Origin: Ochotona curzoniae
Lineage: Eukaryota > Chordata > Mammalia > Lagomorpha > Ochotonidae
Direction of reading: 5' to 3'
DNA length: 64,000 bases
Assembly: GCF_017591425.1 (NCBI RefSeq)
Contig: NW_024464918.1
Span: 7,624,001-7,688,000 of the forward strand
Shown: positions 36,248-47,793 of the stretch, piece after piece
Position numbering within the stretch: the stretch's first letter is position 1
How the letters are laid out: each line of letters begins with the position of its first letter
Made by a program: the position numbers and the translations under genes
The notes under the pieces: generated by a model
Database searches by the model: none
What the model was told of the DNA's origin: nothing
What the model saw: the letters and a program-made list of their open reading frames with translations, nothing else

Positions 36248-36312
36248 CTAATGGGGGTGGGGGTGGGGATAGGATGAAGAAGAGAGAGACACACCCTGAT
36301 TAAAATTTATGA
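36248..36312 (-). promoter_or_regulatory. TENM2: TENM2 exon 3' splice site with C-rich polypyrimidine tract
   Basis: On the minus strand the intron ends in a pyrimidine-rich run (TCTCTCTCTTCTTCATCC, then three C-runs separated by A) followed by ATTAG. The AG is at 36249-36248. A plausible branch-point context, TTTTAATC, lies about 55 nt upstream. The C-runs appear on the plus strand as GGGGGT repeats at about 36251-36270. This acceptor fixes the first base of the exon at 36247. Confidence 0.85.
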
Positions 36313-36784
36313 AATGCTTCGCAAAAATATCTGCAATTCTTGATAGAAGAGCATACAGATACTTCTAACCAACAAATCTATCAAGTTGGACATGATACAC
36401 ATAATGAGATTTGGACAGAAGTGTTTTGCTTACTTCAGTAAATTTGGAGGAAAACAAAGAAAGGCAGTAAACATCAATCCTAAAATAATATGACCAGCTT
36501 TTATTTCAGAAATTTTATGTATTTTAATATTGTTGTGTGGGAAGCAACATACAACTGAAAAAAAAGAAAAAAAAACTGAGCTTATCTTAGCAGCTAATCA
36601 CCAAGAAGACTAAGAAAGAAACGTTCTTGGGAAAAATGGAATTGGAAGACAATGCTTTGGTACAAAACTTTTCAAAACCTATGCACTAACTAAAAAATAT
36701 GCTTGGGATATCAAGAACTTTTTTATTTATCAATTTATATTTTATATTTTGAAAAATTATATGATGTTATAAAATGGTAGTATT
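36313..36784. other. Intron sequence, nothing recognised
   Basis: AT-rich sequence with no identified element. Confidence 0.45.
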
Positions 36785-36910
36785 ACTGAGATCAACTTAC
36801 AGATGACAAGTACTAAAGAATCTAAGTGCATATTCAAGGTCAGATATTTAGTTGGCAGCAAAGCCTGAATCTAACACCTGTGTCATCTAGGTTGCTGTCA
36901 TGAAACCCTT
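36785..36910 (-). repeat. MIR SINE fragment
   Basis: AACTTACAGATGACAAGTAC, CAAGGTCAGATATTTAGTTG and GCAAAGCCTGAATCTAACAC follow the reverse MIR order (consensus complement 'CAAGGTCACACAGCTAGTAAG...'). Confidence 0.55.
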
Positions 36911-38745
36911 CAACACAATAAGTGGCTGATAAAAGATTTGAGAGTTAGTCTTTGCTTTCCAGTGAGTCTCACTGTGGCAAGTCTCACTTTGTGGTCCCCA
37001 GATCATTCATGTACAAGCCAGGTATTAGTCTCTTAAATCCTTCTCAAAAATCACTGTGCGCCTTAAGTGATTATAAATGTCCAAATACATTTTCTAGGAA
37101 TACAAGTGATCTCCTATGGAAACCATATTCCAAAGCATTAAGAGCTGTTTTTATTTTCTACTTCTAAATGACATTAAACTACCTCCTTTTGCTAATAGAA
37201 TCTAAAGTCACCAGTACACGCCTCCTCTGCAAAGCAAGTGTATACAAATGTGTGGCATCGGTGTTGGAAAAATGACTTGACGGCATACAAAACATAGGCA
37301 TTTCTGAATACTACGCTACAATGTACTGGAGCCAACTAGTTCAAAGCTTTTGTTGCATTTAAAACTCACAGTATCCCAAAAGCTAGTGTGCAAAGAAAGA
37401 TTAAAAAGTGTGTGTAAATTCAGGTGGCCAACCGAGGACGCACTCTGATATCTTCAAACTCCAAACGTGTGTTCTTTCTACAGGGTCAAACAGCAGCCTG
37501 ACAACACTTGCACAACAAACGCTAAATATATGTGTGTTTTACTACTTAGCCTCTAAAAAGACATTTTAATGTTCCAACAGATATCTACTGAAATCATGAG
37601 ATCCACTCTATTTGTTGATGAATAATGCTGACTTCATTTCAATTTATGAAAATGAAAAAAATGTCTTTCCATGTTATGAGTAAAAAAATCTTTATATCAC
37701 AAAATTAAAAAATTCACTTTTTCTATGTTTATTACATAAAGATCATTTCTTGTCATTCATCTATATTACCCAAATTTTGATTTAACTAAATATCTGCTAC
37801 TAGGTCTCATACATGACATCAGTGTTGGCTTTTATATTAAAGAGCATCTAATAACTGTTCCTATTAAACAATGTGCCCTCGCTTTGTAACAGTCATGTGG
37901 ATTCTGTTCTGTCTTTTCTTTCTTCACTACCCTGAACTTCCAGTCTTATCTGCATTGATGAAATCAAGACCAGTTCTATACATAACTGTTTCTGAGTGAA
38001 ATTCATTCATTGGAGAGGGAACCCAAGCACAACTTCCTGGCAGCGTGAGGTGATTACCTGCTGGGTGTGCAGGAAAGGGATGGCCTCTCTCCCATCAGTG
38101 CCATGTCAAATGTTACTGTTTGTTCCCTGGACACGGGTAATCGGGTTGTCTGAAAGTGTCTACCCAATGTATTACGCTCCAGTTTTCATCCCTGACAATT
38201 AGATATTGTCTCATATTGTTCACCAAGGTATTTTTCTCAGTATTGATAGTCTATAAAAGTGAACAGTACTGAGTTCAGAAAAGTCTACCATCACAAGACC
38301 TTTCTTGTTAATATTTTTTTCTCATTTTCAGGAGACTGGTTAAATTTATTCAATATTAATATTCTCCCAATTCATTCCCAGTTACATTCCTTTTTGACAA
38401 GACTGTGAAATCAAGTGCTCCATTGTCTCATGACAAATGAAAACAATACAGACTAAAAGTCCTGTTTTGATTTCACATGAAAGGATTTCAAGCAACATAA
38501 TCCCCTCAAAAATGGCGTGAGTGTGTGCTAAAGCAACAAAGGGTTTTTACAAATCTCACTAATGAGAACAAGATTCAAAGACCCTTTTAGGAAAAAAGAA
38601 ACAATCGTGGGAGGAATGTCAACCTTGTTTTTCATGGGATCTTCCACCTGGATGGTGGTGTTAGCAGGCTATGTGAAAGCATGAAATCAATACAGTGTCC
38701 TTTCTTCACTTGTAAAATTCACCTGATCATGAAATATTAAAATAT
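36911..38745. other. Intron sequence, nothing recognised
   Basis: No named repeat or coding signature. Confidence 0.4.
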
Positions 38746-39053
38746 TTGGGGGCCTCTGTTTTTGCTGCCAGCATTCCACATGGATGCTGCATTGAGTCCC
38801 AGTAACTCCACTTCTAATCCAGCTCCCTGCTCGCATGACAGGGAAAGCATTAGACTATGGCTCAAGTCCTTGAAACCCTGAACACACACGGAAGATACGG
38901 AGGATCCTGGCTTTGGATCGCCCCTTCTCTGGCTGTTGTAGCCACTTTGGAATGAACCAACAGATATATTCATATCCATAGTCTCTCTCACTCACCATTC
39001 TGTCTCTGCTCTCTGCAAATCTGTATTTCAAATGAAAATAAATAACACTAAAA
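38746..39053 (+). repeat. Lagomorph C-type SINE, diverged
   Basis: 'GCCAGCATTCCACATGGATG', 'CTAATCCAGCTCCCTGCTC', 'GGATCCTGGCTTTGGATCG', GTAGCCACTTTGGAATGAAC and the tail CAAATGAAAATAAATAAC. Confidence 0.88.
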
Positions 39054-39356
39054 ATGTATCAACAAATGGATTTGTAAGAAGTAAGGTGGTATACAATTTT
39101 TAAAGACATCAGACAGGCAAGGAAGAAACAGTAAACTTGTAGCTCCCAAGCCGCAAATGAAAAACTTTCATTTTGAAAATGAAAAATTAAAAATAGTGGA
39201 CTGAAATACTTAGGAGAAAGACAATGAGCACATTTATATGCACTTAAAGAACCTTAAAGATTTTCTCCAGGCACACAACTGTTCCCTTTAAAAATGACGT
39301 TCTAAACAAATTTTCATTTTCTTCACTGACATCCTCCCCTGTGCTATTTCAACACT

Positions 39357-39367
39357 CCCCCCCCCCC
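39357..39367. repeat. Poly(C) run
   Basis: Eleven consecutive C's, then ACCC. Confidence 0.9.
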
Positions 39368-39539
39368 ACCCAGTTTCTAGTTTGGTGTGTTTCCATCCTC
39401 AGTGACCTCAAAGAACAGGAGTTCATCCTAAAGGCCTGGGAAAGACTCTGGACGAAGGTTTGGCAGGCGTGCTGGCATCCCACAAGAAGCGGTGAGTCAT
39501 ATACACAGCAGAACAAAGTGAGTGTTCTATCACCCAGCA

Positions 39540-39665
39540 AATCTTTCAACACTTATTTATTGTTTTTAGTATGGTACTAGGCACTAGGGACATAAGAGTG
39601 AGCATTATAAAAATAAACTCCATGACATTTACAGTCTAATCGGGAAAGAGACATTAATCAAAGAA
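39540..39665 (+). repeat. Ancient mammalian-wide repeat fragment
   Basis: Follows the familiar order 'ttcaacacttatttatt', 'TACTAGGCACTAGGGACAT', 'AAACTCCATGACATTTACAG', TCTAATCGGGAAAGAGACA. The corresponding consensus includes 'GGCACTGGGGATACAG' and 'CATGGAGCTTACATTCTAG'. Family not named with confidence. Confidence 0.5.
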
Positions 39666-42077
39666 TCACATAAGCAAAGTACAATCTATGCAGCAATAAA
39701 AATTATATAGGGAGAGGACAGGAAGCCATGAAAGGTCATTTAGTGGTCCAATCTCTCATGCTTTCCCAGCTTGTGGGTAGGCATTTGTTTAGAATGGGGT
39801 GACTATTTGGAGCTACTGAGAGATGACTGCAGTGAGAAGCTCTATGCCCACTTCAGTTTGTTCTTCCCACACCCTCTTAATGCAAATATCCTTTCATATG
39901 AATGAATTTTATACAGTGGTTTTCATATACTTCATCTTAAACACAAAGCCCCATACTATACACTTCCATTCAGCATGTAAAATACTATGGGGGGATTTTT
40001 ACTACTATGTCAATGGATTGTTTGGCACTTACTTTGCTCATTGATGGAAGACTGATTCTGCTCTAATTCATCTTGTACAATTATGTCTTTATTAAGCTCC
40101 ATGGCAGCTTTGAATGGAAGAGAGAAACCAGTCATTGTGTGATTCTCCACACTAAGATTTCTAGTGGAAAGCAATCAATATTCGATTCCTTCTTCACTAT
40201 CTTGTCAAAAGATAAAGAGGAGGCACAATATTTCAGTATTCATGGAACATTTGTTTACCCTCCATCTGCCTCTAACCTCTGTGATATCATTGATTATACT
40301 GGATCTAGATGAGGTGCCAAGTGCATTTCATTTAGTTACATATTTTATGACTACTGCCAATACGTTTCACAGTGTGGCCCTATATTATGCTATCAAGGAA
40401 AGACCATTATTTGTATAGATGAATGACCACACAAAATATATGTGTAGGAATTTGGTCCAGCTGCAAAGATGCCCACATGCCAAACAAGAGTGCCAAAGTG
40501 CAATGCCTAGTTTTGGTTCCCAACTCTAGTTTGCTAATAGTACAGACTGAAAAAGGCAAGAGGTGATGGCTCAAATTAATCAGCTCCTACTACTCATTCA
40601 GAAGGAAGAAGTGGATTTTACTCCTAGTTTTGACCATTAGGCCATTGCAGGTGTTAAGTTCTTTAATAAGTAGATGAAAACACAATCTTTCTCTATGTGT
40701 GTGCTTCTCAAACAGAAAAATCACAATGCAAAAAGCTGTCATGTTTGCATCATGCAAGTTCAGTAGAATTTAACCTGCTAGGAGAATATATAATTGTGAG
40801 TGTACATATATACATATATATATGTATATATACAAAACTTTGGTTATAGGTTGTCCATCTCTTGATTGTATAACTTCAGGGTATAACCCAGATAGATGCT
40901 CTCTACAATTTTTCTAAAGCAAAATTGTCTCAAACTCATAGAGATCAAAAGTCATCTTTTAATCTTCTATTTCTATTTGGGGACACAATTGCAAGGGAAG
41001 ATATGTCAGTGCATTGTAATCATAGCTTTATTTTCTAAGTTTTCACCAACTTCTCACACTTTGAAATAACCTTTAACTAGGAGAAGCACATATGTAGCTA
41101 AGTCAGAATTACCATGTCATGGTAATACCAGGGTATACAAATAGCACTGAAAAATGTCAGCATTTAAACAGATTCTCTAGTATGAGGGCAAGAAGATAAA
41201 AGTTAACTGTAGCAATGGGTGGAGTGCAACACAGAAAACTCTTATTATCTAAATGCTACTATCCAAGTCCCCCGAGTTTAAGAGAAGAAATCTTACACAC
41301 AGAAGTACAAGTTGTCACAACAGGAAAATCGTTACCACGGATCAGCTATAAAATTAATCTTTGGCTATCCCCATCCGCAACTACTACCTCTTCTCACGCC
41401 AATCACCGTATTAATGTCTGGGTCATGAACTCCTTTCTAATAGCAGAGACCCATATGGTACTAATGTCAGATGAAGTTGAAAAGTCAATAACATAAAGAT
41501 GTTCGTTAAGTCTGTGGAAGTGATGCTTTCAAAAACTGATGTCATCAAGAGGGCCATAGAAAGACAGAAAGGTAGTAGAACTAAGTAAATCCACATGACA
41601 TATAGATATGATGCTATTGGTATGATGGTGGGAACTTCAAATGATGATCTGGTAAACTTCCCATTCTGGGACTAAGGAGATCATCCTGTGCTTTGTCATC
41701 TCTCCCACTGATCCACAGGCATTCCATAAAACAGCACATTAAATTAAGACTGTGAATGAAGAGCACGGACCCGTTAGTGTTCCGGAATTTAAAGAGCTAC
41801 ATGGTGGTGAGTTTCTTGGATTTTTCACTTCCTTCCTTTACCTGAGACCTAGATCTGGAGATGACCACAAACTGGAAATACCAATAGTCGGCCCAGAAAA
41901 TAAACCCAAGTAGAGTCAGCTGGGAAAAAGGGGTCCCCTCGCAATGCACCATTAGGCAACTGTGCCCGGCTCTCTGACTACTTTTTGAGTAAAGTTTATT
42001 TATCTTAAAGAGAATCTTTGGAGACCAAATATGGGTTATATTTCTTGAGCAAATGTCAAAGTAAGTAATAAATAATT
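39666..42077. other. Intron sequence; one TA-rich palindrome
   Basis: A 26-bp perfect palindrome of alternating TA with one CA/TG pair lies at 40806-40831. No other element identified. Confidence 0.45.
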
Positions 42078-42345
42078 TCTTTAAGATTTACTTCTTTATA
42101 AGTCAGATTTATATTCAGACAGAGGGAAAGAGGGCAATGTTCCATCCACTGGTTTACTCTCCAGATATTCACAAGAGCAAGGTTCCACCAGGCTGAAGCC
42201 AGGAGCATCAGCCAGGTCTCCCGTACAGGTAGTAAGGTCGCAAAACACCCTGCTTTGCTTTTCCCAGGCCATTAGTAGACAGACCTCATAGGGGCACCTC
42301 TGTGGCCTACTGGTGTCGTAGGAAGCCGCAATGCCTGCTCCTAGT
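42078..42345 (-). repeat. Lagomorph C-type SINE, diverged
   Basis: TTTAAGATTTACTTCTTTAT, 'ACTCTCCAGATATTCACAAG', 'GCTGAAGCCAGGAGCATCAG', TGCTTTTCCCAGGCCATTAG. The head is decayed. Confidence 0.82.
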
Positions 42346-42380
42346 GATAACCATTGATTTCAATTCTTTTTTTTATAAAA

Positions 42381-42623
42381 AAGATTTATTCAATTTTATT
42401 GGAAAGTCAGATATACAGAGAGGAAGAGAGACAGAGAGGAAGATCTTTCGTCTGCTGATTCACACCCCAAGTGACCACCTCGGCCAGAACTAAGCTCCTT
42501 GTGCAAAGCCAGGAGCCAGGAACCTCCTTCAGGTTTCCCATGCGGGCACAGGGTCCCAAAGGACTTGGGTCGTCCTCGACTGCTTTCCCAGGCCACAAGT
42601 AGGGAGCTACGATGCCGGGCCCT
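42381..42623 (-). repeat. Young lagomorph SINE inserted beside an older one
   Basis: 'AGATTTATTCAATTTTATTG', GGAAAGTCAGATATACAGAG, 'AAGCCAGGAGCCAGGAAC', GACTGCTTTCCCAGGCC, then a shortened head ending GATGCCGGGCCC. Flanking near-repeats TTGATTTCAATTC (about 42354) and TTGACCTCAATTC (about 42624) look like a target-site duplication. Confidence 0.9.
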
Positions 42624-42807
42624 TGACCTCAATTCATGTAACTATTATTTAGGAAAAAAAAAATGAAATTTCAACACTGTAGTTCTTTTTCATAACAGTT
42701 AAGTAATTAGATTTGATGCCTTAAGCCTTTGCCAAATAAAAAGCTTTCATGAAAAATGAGGCAATTCTGAGTAATAAAGTAGAATTTTCATTTCTATTTA
42801 TATTTTT

Positions 42808-43080
42808 AGAGCTTTATTTGTTTGAAAAGCAGAGAGAGAAAGAGAAATACCTAGAGAATATCTTCCTTTCACTAGTTCACTCTTCAAATATTCACCCAAT
42901 ACCCCAGTCTGAGACACTGTGAAGGCAGAACTCCTGTTGTGGCAGGGGCACAACAACTGTGGTGTGCTGCTCTAAGGATGCACATTATCACAGAGTTGAC
43001 CTGCAGAAGGAGCTGGACCCTAACCTGGGGCCTGAATACACTCCACAGGAGCCTCACCACCAAACCACAGCTCCTGCTTC
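42808..43080 (-). repeat. C-type SINE, strongly diverged
   Basis: TTTAGAGCTTTATTTGTTTG, AAAGCAGAGAGAGAAAGAG, 'TAGTTCACTCTTCAAATATT' and AGAAGGAGCTGGACCC follow the reverse CSINE order with an altered middle. Confidence 0.65.
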
Positions 43081-44289
43081 TGCAATTCTGCTCAGCTCCT
43101 CAAAAGACACTGCTAAATCACTACATTGCGTTCAATTTAAGTATCTTATTACATGTTGAAAGATTGCAGATAAGTATGAGTTACACAAAACAATCCAACA
43201 AAGTTACCAACAGCATCTAAAACTCTGTTTCATGATAAATGCAAAAACTTACATATTTGTATTGAGAATGATGAAAATTGTGAAGGAACTACTTATGCAT
43301 TGTAATGTTTTATGCTTGCATATATGAAGATTCTTCACATAAACTCTGTCTTAATGCCCTTCTAAAGTTCACCTTCTTTTACATATTCAGATATTTTGCC
43401 AAATATCAACAAAAAATTCCTGTGGCTTAAAACTACAGAGTAAATGTGCATGTATTATAATTCATAAAAATTAAGTCAAATATTGATATTTTCAAAACAC
43501 AGTTTAAAGATCACAACTTCCAAGTGACACCTAAAATGTTAAATGTTTTGATGTTTCTGAACTTTGATGATTTTAAACTATGTAAACGTACAATGAGCCA
43601 AAACTTTAACAACTTGTAACCAGAATTACTTCAATGTGGATCAATACATTCCAAACCAAGAGCAGGCCTGAGTGTCTAGTGAAGAGCTGGGTTCCCCATA
43701 CTCTGTATTCTATTAACTGAACAACTTGGGAAGAGAAAGGCCAGTGTGACATTCATTTCTTTCGGTCTGAACACAACCCTACTTTTCAAACTCAAAGACA
43801 GCTGCCACAAAAGGATCTGCTGAACAACTGGCAGCTCATAAACAGGAAGGAAATGTCCAGGAACCGAGTGAGCCAGAGAAAAGTTCCAACAAGATTGAAA
43901 ATCAATTCCAGGATGAAAATCTATGCTGTCGGCTATCCTATGTGAGCGCATTACGAAGGCTGACATTCATCTGAAAACAGGAAATGGTCCTTGCAAACTA
44001 TTTCTTTTAATCAGAAGAATAAATAGAAGTACAGTCCAGACTTAGCTGTAATAGCTCACTGTTTGAGAACAAATCTAGTTGGGTAACCAGGTTTGAAAAC
44101 AGCTACTAGATTAACGTACATTGATTGAGGCTTCGTACTGGGACAGCCACCATCCTCAATGCTGTTATACAGTTTGCCAATTAACACAGCAAATCCTATA
44201 GAAAAGTCACTACATAACCTAGGGCTAAGAAAGTGGGTGTTGGAAGGTCTGCTTCAAAAACATTTTGTTAACCATACAGCCTTGGAATC
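43081..44289. other. Intron sequence, nothing recognised
   Basis: No element identified. Confidence 0.4.
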
Positions 44290-44420
44290 GACCATCTTTG
44301 CTGAGTCTTCCTTTGCTCATTTATAAAGTGGACATAAACACACATCAACTTTTATAAGCTGGCTGCAAACAGTGAATGACATATAGCAGATAAAAATGCT
44401 TAAAACATTGTCTGTCAAGA
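44290..44420 (+). repeat. MIR SINE fragment
   Basis: CTGAGTCTTCCTTTGCTCAT, TTATAAAGTGGACATAAACA and AATGCTTAAAACATTGTCTG match the MIR core and 3' order ('CCTCAGTTTCCTCATCTG', 'AAAATGGGGATAATA', 'GCTTAGCACAGTGCCTGGC'). Confidence 0.55.
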
Positions 44421-44524
44421 GGAACCACACAACAAATGCAGCTATTATGATGGGCGTCTGTTTACAATGAAAAAATATGCTTTAGTTCTTTATTATCGGA
44501 TTGGTATTTTTTTTTCTTGCATTG

Positions 44525-44740
44525 ATGTGCCAAGTGTGGGAACAATATGTTTTACTAGGAATGTGCCCGTTTTCTCTGTTTCCAAATAGGCTGGCATAAT
44601 GTCATTTGTGTATTTTTAAATCTATCTAAATGTCTGCTAAATTTGTGGAATGCCATTTTGATTGTCATTCCTCATATCATTTATTAGTAGCTTCTTTCTT
44701 TTACTACATTAGTTATACCCTTGGAAGCTTTCACCTTTCA
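44525..44740 (-). mobile_element. Possible old L1 ORF2 fragment
   Basis: GGAATGTGCCCGTTTTCTC, AGGCTGGCATAATGTCATTT and CTTCTTTCTTTT resemble the antisense of the L1 reverse-transcriptase region. Weak; edges uncertain. Confidence 0.3.
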
Positions 44741-44741
44741 G

Positions 44742-45053
44742 GAAAAAAAAAAAAAGACATTCTACTTTGTTGAAAATGAGAGAGACAGACACACAGAGAG
44801 AGAATCTTTCATCAGCTGGTATTTTCCCTAAATGGTCAAAAAAACCCAGGGCTGCGTCAGGCCGCAGCAAGGAACCAGAAACTCCGTCTGAGTCTCTTCT
44901 GCAGGTGTCAGGAGCCCAAACTGGGGTGGGGGAGGGGGCTTCTAGTGCTTTCCAGGTCATTCTTAGGGAACTGGAGTAAAAGCATGGCAGCTGGGACTCC
45001 AACTGATGCCAACAAGAGGTAACATTAACCACTATGCCACAACATCAGCCCCT
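44742..45053 (-). repeat. Lagomorph C-type SINE
   Basis: A-rich start, GAGAGACAGACACACAGAG, 'CAGGGCTGCGTCAGGCCG', 'GAACCAGAAACTCCGTCTGA', AGTGCTTTCCAGGTCATTC and head TAACCACTATGCCACAACAT. Confidence 0.85.
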
Positions 45054-45070
45054 GAATTCCTTTTTGATTT

Positions 45071-45393
45071 TTAAGATTTACTTATTTTTATTGGAAAGTC
45101 AGCTCTACTGAGAGGAGGAGAGACAAAGACGATGATCTTCTGCCCATGGGTTCACTCCACAAGCAGCCGCAACAGCTGGGGCTGAGCTGATCCAAAGCCA
45201 GGAGCCTCTTCTGGGTCTCCCATGTGGGTGCAGGGTCCTAAGGTTTTGGTCCATCCTTGACTGCTTTCCCAGGCTACAAGCAGGGAGCTGAATGGTAAGT
45301 GGGGTCTGCCAGGATTAGAATCAGTGCCCATATGGGATCCTGGTGTGCACAAGGCAACGACTTTAGCCACTAGGCCATGGTGCCAGGCCCCTC
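45071..45393 (-). repeat. Young lagomorph SINE, full length
   Basis: Full order: 'AAGATTTACTTATTTTTATT', GGAAAGTCAGCTCTACTGAG, 'CAAAGCCAGGAGCCTCTTC', 'GACTGCTTTCCCAGGCTACA', GGATTAGAATCAGTGCCC (B box) and 'AGCCACTAGGCCATGGTGCC' (A box). It abuts the older SINE ending at 45053. Confidence 0.92.
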
Positions 45394-45414
45394 AATTCCC
45401 TTCTTTAAAGGAAC

Positions 45415-45865
45415 TGTCTATTCAGGTGCTTCATGCATTTCTGAACTGGACTGGCTGTTTTGTTGCGAAGGGGTCTGAGTTACTGATACACTCAGTATAT
45501 TAATTCTTTGTAAAATAAAAAGGTTTCAAATATTTTCTCCCATTTTGTCAAATGTCTCCCACTCCACTGATTATTTTCTTTGTTGTGCAGAAGGCTCTTG
45601 TTTTCACAGACTCCCACCTGCCTATTTTGCTTTTGTCACCAGTTCTTTTGGGGTCTTATCCAAATAGTTATCATCTGCACCAGTGTCATGTTTCTCATAC
45701 GTGTTGTTTCAGAAATGTCATGGTTTCTGGTCTTTTAGTTAGGCCTTTTATTCCTGCCAAGTTGATTTTTGCACATGATGAGAGAAAAGGATCTAATTTA
45801 ATTCTTCTACGTCGATGTACCCAGTTTCAATACCACCATTTATTAAAAAGACTCAAGTGAATGTT
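45415..45865 (-). mobile_element. Old L1 ORF2 fragment, antisense
   Basis: The plus strand carries the antisense L1 phrase order: AAATATTTTCTCCCATTTTG, TTTCTTTGTTGTGCAGAAGG, CTATTTTGCTTTTGTCACC, TTTTGGGGTCTTATCCAAAT, 'GTTGATTTTTGCACATGATG', 'CCCAGTTTCAATACCACC' and ATTTATTAAAAAGACTC. This is the C-terminal third of ORF2 read backwards. Frames are broken. More L1-like AT-rich sequence may continue to about 46500. Confidence 0.7.
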
Positions 45866-46242
45866 ACTTTGAATCAAAATTTTCCATGAACTTTTTCATA
45901 TCTTCTTCTACAGGTTTTATAATATTACATTTTACAAGGGATTTGGCCAACTATTTCAGCTAAGTTTCCAGAAACTTCTACTACTCTCCTCTGACGATAT
46001 GTAAGATATTTAAAATTCTTCCTTTATTTGATTCTTGATTCAGGAAATTAGTGCATTTTTTCTTAATAATTCTGGGTGGGCCTTTTCCCCATAAAATCAA
46101 CTTTACCTTTTGCTACTCTGTATTTCTCTCATTTGTGACTTCTATTCATCGTTTATACTCTTCACTGAGCGATGTGTTTGCCCATGGTTCTCTATGTTCT
46201 TGGGGCAGAACATGAAGCGAACACTCAAAATGACTTCTTACG

Positions 46243-46277
<35 letters not shown>

Positions 46278-47086
46278 TTCCTTTATCTACATCCTCTAAA
46301 AATAGTAACTTGCACATTTCTAATCATACATTTTCCAATTAAAAAAATTTTTTTCCCTCAGGTATTCCTTGGATCCATGGGTTAATGAGTATGAAATTTT
46401 GTTTACAAAAGTTAGGATGTGTCTAGATTTCTAACTGCTGTACATTTATAATGAAAGTATTTGGTAGACAGAGAATAAGTTCTTGGATATCTACTTTAAA
46501 AGTGAGACTCACTTTGTAACAGAGCCTATGCTATACATTGTAATCATTCCTTTGCTGGATATTCTGGATATTTTTGTGTGTTGTTCCTTATAAATGTACA
46601 TTAGGTAATTTACAGTATTGTTCACATTCTCTGTACCTTGTTGGTATAATCTGGCTCCAGATGTTCTAGCAGCTATGAATACAAAACTAAATCTGTAATT
46701 GTGTTTAGTTTTTGTTTTCCTTTGATTTGTCACTTTTGTCATTCTCTTTCTTTCTCTCGCCCCATAAAACTTTGTTACTAGGTATATATGCTTTTATGTC
46801 TCTAGGCTAAAGTGATTCTTTTATCAAATTTACATGTCTGTTTTTCCTCTATTCTTATGCTCTTGGATGCTATGTTCCATAATATAAAATACTAATGACA
46901 ACATTTTTGTTTTATTTAAATAACATGTCATAAATTTATACTAATGCATTTTACTTCCAACATTTTTTATTTCAGTTTAAAGTGTGTTTTGTACATAGTG
47001 TATAGTTATAACTTACTATTTAAATAATCTGAAAATCTAGTTTCATAGGTGTATATGTCCATTTGTGGTACTGGGTTGTTTTACTA
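45866..47086. other. AT-rich intron, possibly decayed antisense L1
   Basis: T-rich plus strand with vague L1 resemblance but no firm motif. Contains the TA repeat below. Confidence 0.35.
46246..46275. repeat. (TA)n microsatellite
   Basis: About 30 bp of uninterrupted TA. Confidence 0.95.
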
Positions 47087-47406
47087 TTATTTTATTTTTA
47101 TTGCAAAGTCAGATATAAAGAAAAGAGGAGAGACAGAGAGAAAGCTCTTTTGTCCAATGATTCACTCCCCAAGTGACCGCAATGGCCAGGACTGCGGCGA
47201 GCCAAAGCCAGGAGCCAGGAGCTTTTTCCAGGTCTCCCACACGGGTGCAGGGTCCCAAGGCTTTAGGCCATCCTCTACTGCTTTCCCAGGACACAAGCAG
47301 GGAGCTGGATGAGATGTGGGGCCACTGGGATTAGAACCAATGCCCATAAGGGACCCCGGAATGTGCAAGGCAAGGACTTTAGCTACTAGGCCACTGTGCC
47401 AGGCCC
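47087..47406 (-). repeat. Young lagomorph SINE, full length
   Basis: 'TATTATTTTATTTTTATTGC', AAAGTCAGATATAAAG, 'AAAGCCAGGAGCCAGGAGC', 'CTACTGCTTTCCCAGGACAC', GGATTAGAACCAATGCCC, 'TAGCTACTAGGCCACTGTGC' and CAGGCCC end. Confidence 0.93.
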
Positions 47407-47524
47407 TCGTTTGTGTTTAATGAATTAATGATATGGCTAGATTTAGGATCTTATTTTATTACGCATTCCCATTTTGTCTTTTTCTCTTGTTGCTGTCTTT
47501 CTCACCTTCTCATGCATTACTGAC

Positions 47525-47793
47525 TTTTTTAGAAAGACTTATTCATTTATTTGATAGGCAGAGTCCCAGCGGCTGATGGCCGTGGCTGTGGCAGGAGCAA
47601 CCAGAAGTCCAGAGCTTTCTCTGGGTCTCCTACGTGTGTACAGGGGTTCAAGCTCTTGGGCTCCCATATGCTTCTTTTTCATGTGCACTGGAAGAGAACT
47701 AGATCCAAATGTAGCATCCAAGACTTGCACCGACACCCATATGGGATGTCAGCACTGCAGGTATCATTGTAATCCACTATGCCACAACGGGAA
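47525..47793 (-). repeat. Lagomorph C-type SINE, internally deleted
   Basis: TTTTTTAGAAAGACTTATTC, a shortened purine block, 'CAGCGGCTGATGGCCGTGG', 'TCTCTGGGTCTCCTACGTG', CACCCATATGGGATGTCAGC and CACTATGCCACAACGGG. Confidence 0.85.
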
